Assembly (NCBI RefSeq): GCF_036906915.1
Contig: NZ_JBAKHX010000001.1
Span: 248,001 to 312,000, forward strand
Length of the DNA stretch: 64,000 nucleotides
Origin: Phytohabitans sp036906915
GTDB taxonomy: Bacteria > Actinomycetota > Actinomycetes > Mycobacteriales > Micromonosporaceae
Direction of reading: 5' to 3'
A program made the translations under genes and the position numbers. Below, one piece after another: positions 1-10,288 of the stretch. Within the stretch, counting starts at the first letter, position 1; every line of letters starts with the position of its first letter. The notes beneath the pieces were generated by a model. The model did not search any database, had not been told where the DNA came from, and worked only from the letters and a program-made list of their open reading frames with translations.

Positions 1-1
1 G

Positions 2-76
2 CTCACCGCATCGGGTGAGGCCATCCTGAAGATCGAGTGCCCGAAGGCCGGGTACCAGCTGAAGAACATCGAGTAG
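2..76 (+). CDS. C-terminal end of a truncated upstream gene
   Basis: The first 24 codons of the window in this frame read as an ordinary protein tail ending KNIE and a TAG stop five bases before the next start codon. Too little is present to identify the family. The tight spacing suggests it is cotranscribed with the small membrane protein that follows. Confidence 0.55.
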   Translation, partial: LTASGEAILKIECPKAGYQLKNIE

Positions 77-81
77 GCGGC

Positions 82-360
82 ATGAGGATCTCGCGCGGCT
101 GGGCCGCCTTCCTGACCGGCGTCGGCGTGTGGACCTGGGTGATCTGGCCGAGGTTCGGGCTGGCCATCTGGAAGGACGGTCGCTCGTGGTCCACCGGCCA
201 GGTCGGCGAGGGCGCGCCGACGAGCTTCCTGTGGGTGCACGCGCTGCTGATCGCGGCGTCGCTCGCCATTGGCACCGCCGTCGGTGTGCTCGGCGTCCGC
301 GCTTGGCTCGCGACCCGGCACCGCTCAGCCGAGCGCCTCCCGGAACCACGCGACGACTAG
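82..360 (+). CDS. small membrane protein, unrecognised family
   Basis: This 92-residue protein is not recognised. The ATG at 82 was chosen over an in-frame start at 37 because the earlier one lies inside the preceding coding end. It shows two hydrophobic stretches, about residues 7-30 (WAAFLTGVGVWTWVIW) and 52-75 (HALLIAASLAIGTAVGVLGV), with an Arg-rich C-terminus, so a two-pass membrane protein is likely. Its last 36 bases overlap the 3' end of the convergent phosphotransferase gene. Position right behind the upstream partial gene suggests an operon. Confidence 0.6.
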   Translation: MRISRGWAAFLTGVGVWTWVIWPRFGLAIWKDGRSWSTGQVGEGAPTSFLWVHALLIAASLAIGTAVGVLGVRAWLATRHRSAERLPEPRDD

Positions 361-1323
361 CTCCAGCGGGCGGCGCCGTCCGGCGAACATGGCCACCGCG
401 TCGCGGCCGTCGTAGGCCTGGCTGATCGGTGCCGGCCCCGACGCGACCCGGTTCAGCATCATGGGCGCCAGCCAGAAGTACTTGGCGGCGCCGGTGAGGC
501 GGATCGCCCTGCGGACGGCGGCGTCACCTTTCGCGTACCCGTCGGTGACGAGCTCGACCACCTCGTCGAGCAGCGCCACGTCGACCAGACCGTCGAAGAA
601 CGTGTCGAGCACGAGGTTCGCGGCGTCCTCGCCCACCGGGCCGGGGCCGACGAAGCTCCAGTCGAGCAGCACCGGCCCGCTGCCGTCGAAAATCAGGTTC
701 ATGGGCCAGACGTCGTGGTGGCACAGGGTTTGGGGCAGTGCGTCGGAGGCGCGCAGCACCTCGTGCCGCCGCAGCCACAGTTCCCGCAGGCCGGCGCGCA
801 GGTCGTCGGGCCACGCGGCGACGGCGGTGGGATGGTCCCAGGGGATCGGCTCGCTGACCGGACGGGTGGTGGTGTACGCGCGCAGCCAGTCCCGGGACAG
901 CCAGGATTCCGATGTGGACCGGTCCACCCGGGCCGCGTGTGCCGCGCCCAGCCGCTCCGCGAACTCGCCCAGCATCGCGGGGGTGGCGGCGGTGCCGGGC
1001 GTACCGTCGACGTACTCCAGCCACAGCGCGACCGACCCGTCCGCCCGCGCCTCGTAGTCCAGAAGGGAGGGCGCTCGGATGCCGCTGTACACGCTCCCCG
1101 CGAAGCCGTCGCGGTACGCGAGCGCCTCGCGCCGCCAGTAGTTCCAGTGCCCGGGGTCGCTGCTCGTTTCCCAGTGTGCGGGCACCCCGGCGCGGCCAGG
1201 TGGTGTCGCGATCTTCAGGACGGCGGGCCGGCCGTCGCGCTCCACCCGCCAGATGCCACCGGTCGCCCCGTTGAGTGGGTTGTAAGCCAGCACGTAACCG
1301 ATGCTAGACGGGCGCCAGCACAC
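325..1323 (-). CDS. aminoglycoside phosphotransferase (APH) family protein
   Basis: The 332-residue product has the small-molecule kinase fold of the APH/choline kinase family. The N-terminus carries a beta-sheet lobe with an ATP-anchoring Lys (PAVLKIATP). The catalytic loop reads LCHHDVWPMNLIF, matching HxDxxxxN, followed by a metal-binding VLLDWSFVG. The family phosphorylates antibiotics, amino sugars or other small metabolites with ATP; the substrate here cannot be told. The open frame continues far upstream, but that part is antisense to the hydrolase gene, so I place the start at GTG 1323, just before the conserved N-terminal region, with an AGAAAG stretch upstream. It could be a self-resistance gene or a housekeeping kinase. 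Confidence 0.8.
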   Translation of the reverse strand: MCWRPSSIGYVLAYNPLNGATGGIWRVERDGRPAVLKIATPPGRAGVPAHWETSSDPGHWNYWRREALAYRDGFAGSVYSGIRAPSLLDYEARADGSVALWLEYVDGTPGTAATPAMLGEFAERLGAAHAARVDRSTSESWLSRDWLRAYTTTRPVSEPIPWDHPTAVAAWPDDLRAGLRELWLRRHEVLRASDALPQTLCHHDVWPMNLIFDGSGPVLLDWSFVGPGPVGEDAANLVLDTFFDGLVDVALLDEVVELVTDGYAKGDAAVRRAIRLTGAAKYFWLAPMMLNRVASGPAPISQAYDGRDAVAMFAGRRRPLELVVAWFREALG

Positions 1324-2184
1324 TGAACGCGTGATCTTTCTGCCGTTGGTGCGCCCGCACCGATGAGTTTGCCTCGGTAGCGCCGTCATACCCGGCGTAA
1401 CCCACTGACGAGAACGCAAGGAGCACTCACGATGAGCACGACCGGCAACTACGCGCAGGTCAACGGTCTCAACCTGTACTACGAGACGCACGGCGAGGGC
1501 CGGCCGCTGATCCTGCTGCACGGCGGGCTGATGTCCGGCGAGGCGTTCGGGCCGATCATTCCGGCGCTGGCCGAGAAGCATCAGGTCATCCTCGTCGACC
1601 TGCAGGGCCACGGCCGCACCGCCGACATCGACCGGCCCATCGACCCGGACCTGATGGCCGACGACATCGCCGCCCTCATCGACCACCTGGGCCTCGACCG
1701 GCCCGACCTGGTCGGCTACTCGCTCGGCGGCGGCGTCGCCCTGCGTACCGCGATCAAGTACCCGGAGAAGGTCGGCAAGCTGGTCTCCGCCTCGGCCAAC
1801 ATCCGGCGCGACGCGATCTACCCGGACATGCTGGTCCAGCAGGGCCAGGTCAACGCCGAGGCCGCGGAGTTCATGAAGGAAACCCCGATGTACCAGAACT
1901 ACGAGCGGGTCGCGCCCCGGCCGGAAGACTTCGGCCAGCTGCTGCAGAAGCTCGGCGACCTCATGGCGAAGGACTACGACCTGACCGAGGAGGTCCGGGG
2001 CCTCCAGGTGCCGACGCTGGTCATGGCCGCCGACGCCGACATGGCGCCGCCGAGCCACTACGTCGAGGTGTTCAAGCTGCTCGACGGCGGCGTGCGGGAC
2101 GGCGGCTGGATGGGCGAGGGCCGGCCCAAGGGCGGTCACGCGCTGGCGATCGTGCCCGGCACGACGCACTACAACCTGGCCGAC

Positions 2185-3831
<1,647 letters not shown>

Positions 3832-3960
3832 GCGACACCACCGTCGAGGAAAGAAGTCTCCGCCCGCCGGGCAGTGCCTCGGGCGCGGGCGCGGGTGGCA
3901 TCAGCGACTCACATCCCCGCAACCGTATCCATGAACTGTTCGGGGGCGCCAACCGTTTTC

Positions 3961-4002
3961 TTGACAAAGGACGATCGACCAGGGAGTCTGGGAGCGCTCC
4001 CA
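3961..4002 (+). promoter_or_regulatory. CebR-type operator and possible -35 box upstream of the cellulase
   Basis: The perfect 14-bp palindrome TGGGAGCGCTCCCA lies at 3989-4002. This is the established recognition sequence of CebR, the LacI-family cellobiose/cellotriose sensor of streptomycetes and relatives. A TTGACA hexamer at 3961-3966 could be a -35 box, but no good -10 is seen at normal spacing. The site is 27 bases before the cellulase start, so repression relieved by cellobiose is the likely control. A cebR gene is not in this window. Confidence 0.85.
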
Positions 4003-4029
4003 GTTATAGACGTCGATACAGGAGGGTTT

Positions 4030-5457
4030 ATGAAACGCTCCGCCGCCGCCATCCTCGCGGCCGGCGCGGTGGCCATCGGTTCCGCGGCACTCGTCCTGCC
4101 GCAGGCGTTCGCCGCCGCCGAGGGATGCCGGGTCCAGTACACCGTCGCCAGCCAGTGGCAGGGCGGCTTCCAGGCCAACGTGCAGATTACCAACCTGGGC
4201 GACGCCATCAGCAGCTGGTCGCTGGGCTTCGCGTTCCCCAACTCCGCGCAGCGGCTCACCCAAGGGTGGAACGCGACGTGGAGCCAGTCCGGCGCGACCG
4301 TAACCGCCGCCAGCGTCGGCTGGAACGGCAACCTCGCGACCAACGGGTCGGCGAATATCGGCTTCACGGGCTCGTGGAGCGGCAGCAACCCCTCACCGGC
4401 GTCGTTCACGCTCAACGGCGTGGCGTGTACGGGTGGCGTGACGAACCCGACCACCGGACCCACCACCGCGGCGCCGCCGACCACCCCCGCGGCGACCACG
4501 CCTGCCCCGCCGACCGGCACCACGCCGGTCGCCATCAACGGCCAGCTCCGGGTGTGCGGCGTCAACCTGTGCAACCAGTACAACCGGCCGATCCAGCTGC
4601 GCGGCATGAGCACGCACGGCATCCAATGGTTCGGCAGCTGCTACAACAACAACTCGCTCGACGCGCTGGCGAACGACTGGAAGGCCGACCTGTTCCGCGT
4701 CTCGATGTACGTGCAGGAGCAGGGGTACGAGACCAACCCGACCGCGTTCACCAACCAGGTCAACAACCTGGTCGACATGGCGACCGCGCGCGGCATGTAC
4801 GTGCTGATCGACTTCCACATCCTGACCCCGGGTGACCCCAACTACAACCTGGAACGGGCCAAGACGTTCTTCGCCGCCGTGTCCTCCCGGCACGCCAACA
4901 AGAACAACGTGATCTACGAGATCGCCAACGAGCCCAACGGCGTGAGCTGGGGATCCATCAAGAGCTACGCCGAGCAGGTCATCCCGGTGATCCGCGGCAA
5001 CGACCCGGACGGCATCGTCATCGTCGGCACCCGCGCCTGGTCGTCGCTCGGCGTCTCCGAGGGCTCCAACGAGACCGAGGTCATCAACAACCCGGTCAAC
5101 GCGCAGAACGTCATGTACGCGTTCCACTTCTACGCCGCCTCGCACCAGGGCAACTACCGGGACGCGGTCAGCCGGGCGGCGAGCCGCATCCCGCTGTTCG
5201 TCACCGAGTTCGGCACCGTCGACTACACCGGCAGCGGGCCATTCGACCAGGCCAGCAGCACGACGTGGCTCAACCTGCTCGACTCGCTGAAGATCAGTTA
5301 CGCGAACTGGACGTTCTCCGACCACACGGAGAGCAGCGCCGCGCTGCTGCCCGGCACCTGCAACGGCAGCAACTACTCCGGCAACGGCGTGCTGAAGGCG
5401 TCGGGCCAGTTCATCCGCAGCCGCATCATGACTCCGGACAACTTCCCCACGAGTTGA
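4030..5457 (+). CDS. secreted CBM2-GH5 endoglucanase (cellulase)
   Basis: This 475-residue secreted enzyme hydrolyses beta-1,4-glucan. Residues 1-32 form a Sec signal peptide ending AFAAA. Residues 35-133 are a CBM2 cellulose-binding module (CRVQYTVASQWQGGFQANV), followed by a Pro/Thr linker to about 160. The rest is a glycoside hydrolase family 5 barrel. The acid/base is Glu301 in YEIANEPNG and the nucleophile Glu393 in FVTEFG, both present. GGAGGG at 4021 precedes the ATG. The CebR operator just upstream supports cellulose use. The long open frame extending 5' to this ATG is antisense to the ABC-F gene and was discarded. Confidence 0.93.
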   Translation: MKRSAAAILAAGAVAIGSAALVLPQAFAAAEGCRVQYTVASQWQGGFQANVQITNLGDAISSWSLGFAFPNSAQRLTQGWNATWSQSGATVTAASVGWNGNLATNGSANIGFTGSWSGSNPSPASFTLNGVACTGGVTNPTTGPTTAAPPTTPAATTPAPPTGTTPVAINGQLRVCGVNLCNQYNRPIQLRGMSTHGIQWFGSCYNNNSLDALANDWKADLFRVSMYVQEQGYETNPTAFTNQVNNLVDMATARGMYVLIDFHILTPGDPNYNLERAKTFFAAVSSRHANKNNVIYEIANEPNGVSWGSIKSYAEQVIPVIRGNDPDGIVIVGTRAWSSLGVSEGSNETEVINNPVNAQNVMYAFHFYAASHQGNYRDAVSRAASRIPLFVTEFGTVDYTGSGPFDQASSTTWLNLLDSLKISYANWTFSDHTESSAALLPGTCNGSNYSGNGVLKASGQFIRSRIMTPDNFPTS

Positions 5458-5464
5458 CGGCTGC

Positions 5465-5506
5465 GCTGGCGGTGCTCACGTACCCAGGTACGCGAGCACC
5501 GCCAGC
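5465..5506. terminator. bidirectional hairpin terminator
   Basis: A perfect 13-bp inverted repeat (5465-5477 with 5494-5506) encloses a second short stem (CGTAC/GTACG) with a 4-base tip. It sits between the cellulase stop and the convergent response regulator, and the last codons of the regulator lie within it. There is no T run, as is common in actinobacteria. Termination of both transcripts is inferred from position and stability. Confidence 0.7.
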
Positions 5507-6120
5507 ACCCGCCTGTGGTCGTCGTCGGACGGCGGCAGGTCGAGCTTGGTCAGGATGCTGTTGATGTGCTTGCTGACCGCCTTCTCGGTGACGACCAGGC
5601 GGTCGGCGATCGCGGCGTTCGAGCGCCCCTCGGCCATCACCGCCAGCACCTCCCGCTCCCGCGGGGTCAGCGCGGCGAGTTGCGCGCGCCGCCGACCGCC
5701 GCCCAACAACTGGGCCACCACGTCCGGGTCCATCACGGTGCCTCCCGCGGCCACCTGGCGTACCGCCTTGACGAAGTCGCCCACCTCGCCGACCCGGTCC
5801 TTGAGCAGGTATCCCACCGCACCCGCGCCGTCGGAGAGCAGCTCGCGGGCGTACACCGGCTCGACGTACTGGGAAAGGATCAGGACCGGCAGCGCGGGCA
5901 CCGCGCGCCGGGCGGCGATCGCCGCCCGCAGGCCCTCGTCCGTGAACGTCGGCGGCAGCCGCACGTCGAGCACCGCGACGTCCGGACGCAACGCGACCAG
6001 CGTCTCGGCGAGCTCGTCGCCGCGCTCCACGGCCGCGACCACATCGAAGTCGTACGCGGACAGCATGCGCACCATCCCGTCGCGCAGCAACACGAGGTCT
6101 TCGGCGATCACGACGCGCAC
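5476..6120 (-). CDS. LuxR/NarL-family response regulator
   Basis: The 214-residue regulator has an N-terminal receiver domain (VRVVIAEDLVLLRDG) with the phospho-acceptor Asp52 in AVLDVRLP and the switch Lys in YLLKDRV. A C-terminal LuxR-type helix-turn-helix (LTPREREVLAVMAEG ... KAVSKHI) follows. GTG 6120 is chosen because the receiver fold begins there. It overlaps the 3' end of the sensor kinase gene by 13 bases, so the two are translationally coupled and form a two-component pair. Targets are unknown; the MMPL exporter immediately upstream of the pair is a natural candidate. Confidence 0.9.
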   Translation of the reverse strand: MRVVIAEDLVLLRDGMVRMLSAYDFDVVAAVERGDELAETLVALRPDVAVLDVRLPPTFTDEGLRAAIAARRAVPALPVLILSQYVEPVYARELLSDGAGAVGYLLKDRVGEVGDFVKAVRQVAAGGTVMDPDVVAQLLGGGRRRAQLAALTPREREVLAVMAEGRSNAAIADRLVVTEKAVSKHINSILTKLDLPPSDDDHRRVLAVLAYLGT

Positions 6121-7346
6121 GGCAACTCCATCTCGATGACTGTGGGACCGCCCACCGGGCTGCTGACCCGGACCGTCCCGTCGAACGCGGCCAGCCGCCG
6201 CTCCATGCCACGCAACCCGGTGCCCCGGCCAGGATCGGCACCACCCCGCCCGTCGTCGCTCACCCGAAGAACCACAGCGGACCCACGGTCCGTGGCGGAC
6301 AGTGTGATCCGCTCGGCGTGGCTGTGCTTGATGGCGTTGGCCACCGCCTCCGACAGCGCGAAGTACGCCGCTGACTCGACCGGCGCGGGCAGCCGGCGCT
6401 CCAGCCGCAGGTCCAGGTCGATCGGGATGGAGCTGGCCATCGCCAGGGCCTGCATCGCCCCCGGCAGGCCGCGGTCGGCGAGCATCGGAGGGTGGATGCC
6501 GCGTACCAGGTCGCGCAGCTCGCCCATCGCGTCGCGCGCCCCGGCGCGGGCATCGGCCAGCATCGCCCGCGCGGTGTCCGGGTCGGTCTCGAACAGGTCC
6601 TCGGCCATCCCGAGGTTCATGGTCAGGGCGACCAGCCGGGCCTGCGCGCCGTCGTGCAGGTCGCGCTCGATCCGGCGCAGCTCGGCGGCGGACGCGTCGA
6701 CCACGGCGGCCCGGGTCTCGGCGAGCCGCTCGACGCGGGCGGCCAACTGATCCGCCAACTGGGCGGCGGTCGGCGCCAGCAGCCACCGGGCCAGCCACGC
6801 CTCGCCAGCGAGGTACCAGCGGGGCAACGCGTACGCCACCAGGCCGATGAGGATGCCAAGCGGGATCACCAGCCAGGCGGTGCGCTGGTCGTCGATCGGG
6901 ATGCCCTGGTAGGACAGGTCGTCGACGCTCGGCGGCAGCAGCCAGTGCACCAGCGGCATGAGCACGCCCTGCACGGCCGCGGGCCACAGCCCGAACGCGA
7001 TCATGCCGATCAGCCCGACCGGGCCCTGCACCACCAGCCAGCCCAAGTCGCGCCAGGTGGCGGGCTCGGTCAGCAGAGCGCGCACCTTGCGCAGCAGTCC
7101 GTCCGGCAGCGGCGCGTACGGCACCGGAATGGGCGGGCTGCTCCGGCGGCGTTGCACCCCGGCCAGCCGCCGGACCAGCCCGATCACCTCGACGAACACC
7201 GGCAGCCCGATCCAGGCCAGGCTGAACAGGAGCGCCGCGACGGTTGCGAAGAGCAGGAAGAAGGCGGCCAGCCCGAGCCCGACGCTGACCAGCACCCGCC
7301 GGAACTCGCGCCACGCCCGTCCCCAGATCTCGTTCACCACCGCCAT
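6108..7346 (-). CDS. sensor histidine kinase (HisKA_3 type)
   Basis: This 412-residue membrane kinase pairs with the downstream response regulator. Hydrophobic segments lie around residues 15-50, 90-135 and 155-175. The dimerisation/phosphoacceptor helix contains RDLHDGAQARLVAL with His231, the hallmark of HisKA_3 kinases. The C-terminal HATPase domain has an N box near EAVANAIKHS and a G box in DDGRGG ... GTGLRGMERRL. No large extracellular sensor is apparent, so it probably senses through the membrane region. The signal is unknown. It is transcribed after the MMPL gene with a gap of about 50 bases. Confidence 0.9.
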   Translation of the reverse strand: MAVVNEIWGRAWREFRRVLVSVGLGLAAFFLLFATVAALLFSLAWIGLPVFVEVIGLVRRLAGVQRRRSSPPIPVPYAPLPDGLLRKVRALLTEPATWRDLGWLVVQGPVGLIGMIAFGLWPAAVQGVLMPLVHWLLPPSVDDLSYQGIPIDDQRTAWLVIPLGILIGLVAYALPRWYLAGEAWLARWLLAPTAAQLADQLAARVERLAETRAAVVDASAAELRRIERDLHDGAQARLVALTMNLGMAEDLFETDPDTARAMLADARAGARDAMGELRDLVRGIHPPMLADRGLPGAMQALAMASSIPIDLDLRLERRLPAPVESAAYFALSEAVANAIKHSHAERITLSATDRGSAVVLRVSDDGRGGADPGRGTGLRGMERRLAAFDGTVRVSSPVGGPTVIEMELPCAS

Positions 7347-7398
7347 TCTCCCTTCCCGGTGGTTGCTGGGGCCTGCCGGCTGGCGGGCCCCAGCACGG

Positions 7399-9534
7399 TC
7401 ATGCGTCGCGCGCGCCGACCAGTTCGCGCTCGGCGGGGGCGGGTTCGCGAGCCGACCGGACGCGTGCGGGCCAGAACGCGGCCCGGCCGAGCAGGGCGGT
7501 CAGGGCCGGCACCAGCAGCCAGGACAGCACGAACGTGGAGACGAGGATGCCGAGCGCCACCGCGAAGCCGACCTGGGCCAGCGCGGGCGACACCACGAGC
7601 GCGCCGAACGACGCCGCCAGGATCACACCCGCCGCGGCGACCGGCGGACCCGCGTGGCGCAGGGCGCGCGCCGCCGCCTCCCGGGCGCTGTTTCCGGCCT
7701 TCATCTCCTCGCGGATCCGCGCGATCATCAGGATGTTGTAGTCGGTGCCGATCGACGCGACGAACATGTACACGATCAGCGGGAGCGTGAAGTCGAGGCC
7801 GGGCTCGCCGGCCATACCCTGGAAGATCACCACCGAGGCGCCCAGCGTGGCAAGGAACCCGCCCACCACCGCGCCGAGCAGGTACGCCGGCGCGAAGACA
7901 CCGCGCAGCATCAGCAGCAGCACCAGCCCGATCAGCGCGCCCGCCGCGGGGAAGATGACCCGCATGTCGGCGCTGACCACGTCACGCACGTCCGCGAACG
8001 TCGACGTCTCCCCACCCACGTACGCGGTCACGCCGGGCGGGACCGCCTCGTGCGCGGCCGGGCGCAGGTCGCGTACCACCTCGTCGAGCGCCTTCTCGCT
8101 CAGCGGATCCGCCGAAAGCAGCAGGTCGACGCGGGCCACGTCGCCTTCGACCGCCACACCGCCGACGCCTCCGACGATCGGCACGCCGGTCAGCTTCTCC
8201 GCGTACGCCGCGACGCTCTGCTCGGTCAGACCCGGCCCGGCCAGGTACACGGAGGTCGGGCTCAGCGTGCCGGCCGGGAAGCCGGACTCGAGCTGCGCCA
8301 GCGCGCGGGCCGACTCGGTGCCGCCCGGCATCGAGCCCATGTCGTAGCTGGCCTTGTAGCTGAGCGCCCCGAGGCTCATCACCGCCAGGATGCCCGCCGC
8401 CACCAGCGCGACCAGCGCAGGCCGCCGGCTCACCAGCCGGCCGGTCCGGGCCGCGAGCCCTTCGCGCGGCTCGCGCCGCCACGCCTTCGACGGCCAGAAC
8501 GCCCGGTGGCCGAGCAGCGCGAACACCGCCGGGATCAGGGTCAGACCCGCGAGGACCATCACGAGCACCGCCACCGCCAGCGCCGGACCCAGTACCTGGA
8601 ACGAGCCGAACCCGGACAGCAGCAGCGCGCCGAACGACACCGCCACGGCCAGCGCGGACACCGCGATCGCCTCGCCGACGCGGCTCATCGCGGCCACCAT
8701 GGCGACCCTGCGGTCCTCGCCCAGACGCAGCCGTTCCCGGTACCGGAACAGCAGGAACACCACGTAGTCAGTGCCCACGCCGAACAGCACCACCGGTAGC
8801 AGGCCGGTCACCGACGGGTCGAGCTGCGTGCCGGTCGCCTTCGCGCCCAGCGCCAGCAACGCCACCACGCCCTGCCCGACCGCGGCGATGATGAAGATGT
8901 TGAGCAGCGCCACCCACGGGCTCCGGAAGATCACCACAAGCAGCGTGACGATCATCACGAGCATCCCGGCACTCACCAGGACGTCGAGGATCTCGGTGTC
9001 CTTGACGGCGGCCGCCTCACCCGTGTACCCGAAGCGCAGGTCGCTGCCGCGTACCAGATCCTTGGTCCTCTCGCGCAGGTCGCCGACGGCGCGCAGGGTA
9101 CGCTCGTGGCTGGCGCTTTCGGTGAACGCGACCTCCGCCAGCTGCACCTTGCCGTTCGGCGACACCAGGTCAGGTGAGGTCGCGAGGCCCTCGACGCCGG
9201 CGACGCGGGCGCCGTCGAGCGCGGCCACCAGCTCTCCCGCCTTCTCCCGGTCCGCGGCGCCGAGCGCCGCACCGTCCACTCTCGACAGTACGAGTATCGC
9301 CGTCGCGCCTGCCTTGTCCGCCTGCGGGAAAGCCTTGTCGGCGAGCTTCTGCGCCTGCGCCGATTCGTAGCTGTCAGGCAGGAAATCGGCTTCGTTGCTG
9401 CCCTCAACAGCCGCCGGCCCGTCCGGCCCGAGCACGGCGAAGCTCAACCCGCCCAGCGCGATCACCGCCACCAGCCACGCCAGGATCACCCGCACGGGGT
9501 GCCGCACCACGGCTCCACCGAGTCTCTCGAACAC
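7399..9534 (-). CDS. MMPL family RND-type transporter
   Basis: This 711-residue inner-membrane transporter has the duplicated MMPL layout: an N-terminal membrane helix, a periplasmic-type loop, five helices (from about residue 170), a second loop (about 390-500) and a second helix block. The GTDY motifs (GVGTDYVVFLLFR and SIGTDYNILMIAR) in each half match the proton-relay helix of actinobacterial MMPL proteins. Members export lipids, siderophores or antibiotics with the proton gradient. Adjacency to the two-component genes on the same strand suggests regulated export. The substrate is unknown. Confidence 0.9.
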   Translation of the reverse strand: MFERLGGAVVRHPVRVILAWLVAVIALGGLSFAVLGPDGPAAVEGSNEADFLPDSYESAQAQKLADKAFPQADKAGATAILVLSRVDGAALGAADREKAGELVAALDGARVAGVEGLATSPDLVSPNGKVQLAEVAFTESASHERTLRAVGDLRERTKDLVRGSDLRFGYTGEAAAVKDTEILDVLVSAGMLVMIVTLLVVIFRSPWVALLNIFIIAAVGQGVVALLALGAKATGTQLDPSVTGLLPVVLFGVGTDYVVFLLFRYRERLRLGEDRRVAMVAAMSRVGEAIAVSALAVAVSFGALLLSGFGSFQVLGPALAVAVLVMVLAGLTLIPAVFALLGHRAFWPSKAWRREPREGLAARTGRLVSRRPALVALVAAGILAVMSLGALSYKASYDMGSMPGGTESARALAQLESGFPAGTLSPTSVYLAGPGLTEQSVAAYAEKLTGVPIVGGVGGVAVEGDVARVDLLLSADPLSEKALDEVVRDLRPAAHEAVPPGVTAYVGGETSTFADVRDVVSADMRVIFPAAGALIGLVLLLMLRGVFAPAYLLGAVVGGFLATLGASVVIFQGMAGEPGLDFTLPLIVYMFVASIGTDYNILMIARIREEMKAGNSAREAAARALRHAGPPVAAAGVILAASFGALVVSPALAQVGFAVALGILVSTFVLSWLLVPALTALLGRAAFWPARVRSAREPAPAERELVGARDA

Positions 9535-9652
9535 GTTTCGCTCCCTTCACATCGACAAGATCGACGCTAGGGAACGGGGCGACAGCGTTCGAGGGTGCGC
9601 GAACGCCTCTTGATGGTGGTGCCAGCACCACCCTCCGTGAGAAAGGACCCAT

Positions 9653-10222
9653 ATGACCGACCACCTGATCGTCATCGCCGGTGGCCCCGGCGCCGGCAAG
9701 ACCACGCTGATCGAGGCGCTGCGCGCGGCCGGATACGCCACCGCGCCCGAGGCCGGCCGCGCCATCATCCAGGACCAGGTCGCGATCGGCGGCCCGGCGC
9801 TACCCTGGGTGAATCCGGCGCTGTTCGCCGAGCTCGTGCTGTGTTGGGACCTGCGCTCGTACCGGTGGGCACTGCGGCACGACGGGCCGGTGTTCTTCGA
9901 CCACGCGCTGGCGGGCATGGCCGGGTACTACCGCCTGATCGGACGCGAGGTGCCGGCGCACGTGTCGGCCGCCGTGGCCGCCTTCCGGTACGGCACGCGG
10001 GTGTTCGTGGCGCCGCCGTGGAAGGAGATCTACCGCACTGACGCGGAACGGCGCCAGAGCTGGGACGAGGCGGTGCGGACGCACGAGGTGGTGGCGCAGG
10101 CGTACGTGGAAGCGGGGTACGAACTGGTGGAACTGCCCCGCGCGCCGGTTTCCGAACGGCTGTCGTTCGTGCTGCGGGAGGCGTTTGCCGTCCAGGAGCA
10201 GCGTATTCAACGGCACGGATGA
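9653..10222 (+). CDS. AAA family ATPase / P-loop kinase-like protein
   Basis: This 189-residue protein starts almost directly with a Walker A motif, IAGGPGAGKTTLIEAL, and fits the small AAA_28-type P-loop proteins. A conserved segment EAGRAIIQDQ follows. No second domain is present. Related proteins are nucleotide-binding kinases or predicted nucleoside-triphosphatases of unknown substrate. The start is supported by AGAAAGGA upstream. It is divergent from the MMPL gene with a shared intergenic region of about 118 bases and is followed by the protein kinase after 66 bases. Confidence 0.8.
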   Translation: MTDHLIVIAGGPGAGKTTLIEALRAAGYATAPEAGRAIIQDQVAIGGPALPWVNPALFAELVLCWDLRSYRWALRHDGPVFFDHALAGMAGYYRLIGREVPAHVSAAVAAFRYGTRVFVAPPWKEIYRTDAERRQSWDEAVRTHEVVAQAYVEAGYELVELPRAPVSERLSFVLREAFAVQEQRIQRHG

Positions 10223-10288
10223 GCACGCCGTCCTGGTGTGGGAAATCGGGTGATGCCACAGGGGCTCGCGTAAGGCAGACTGTCGCGA

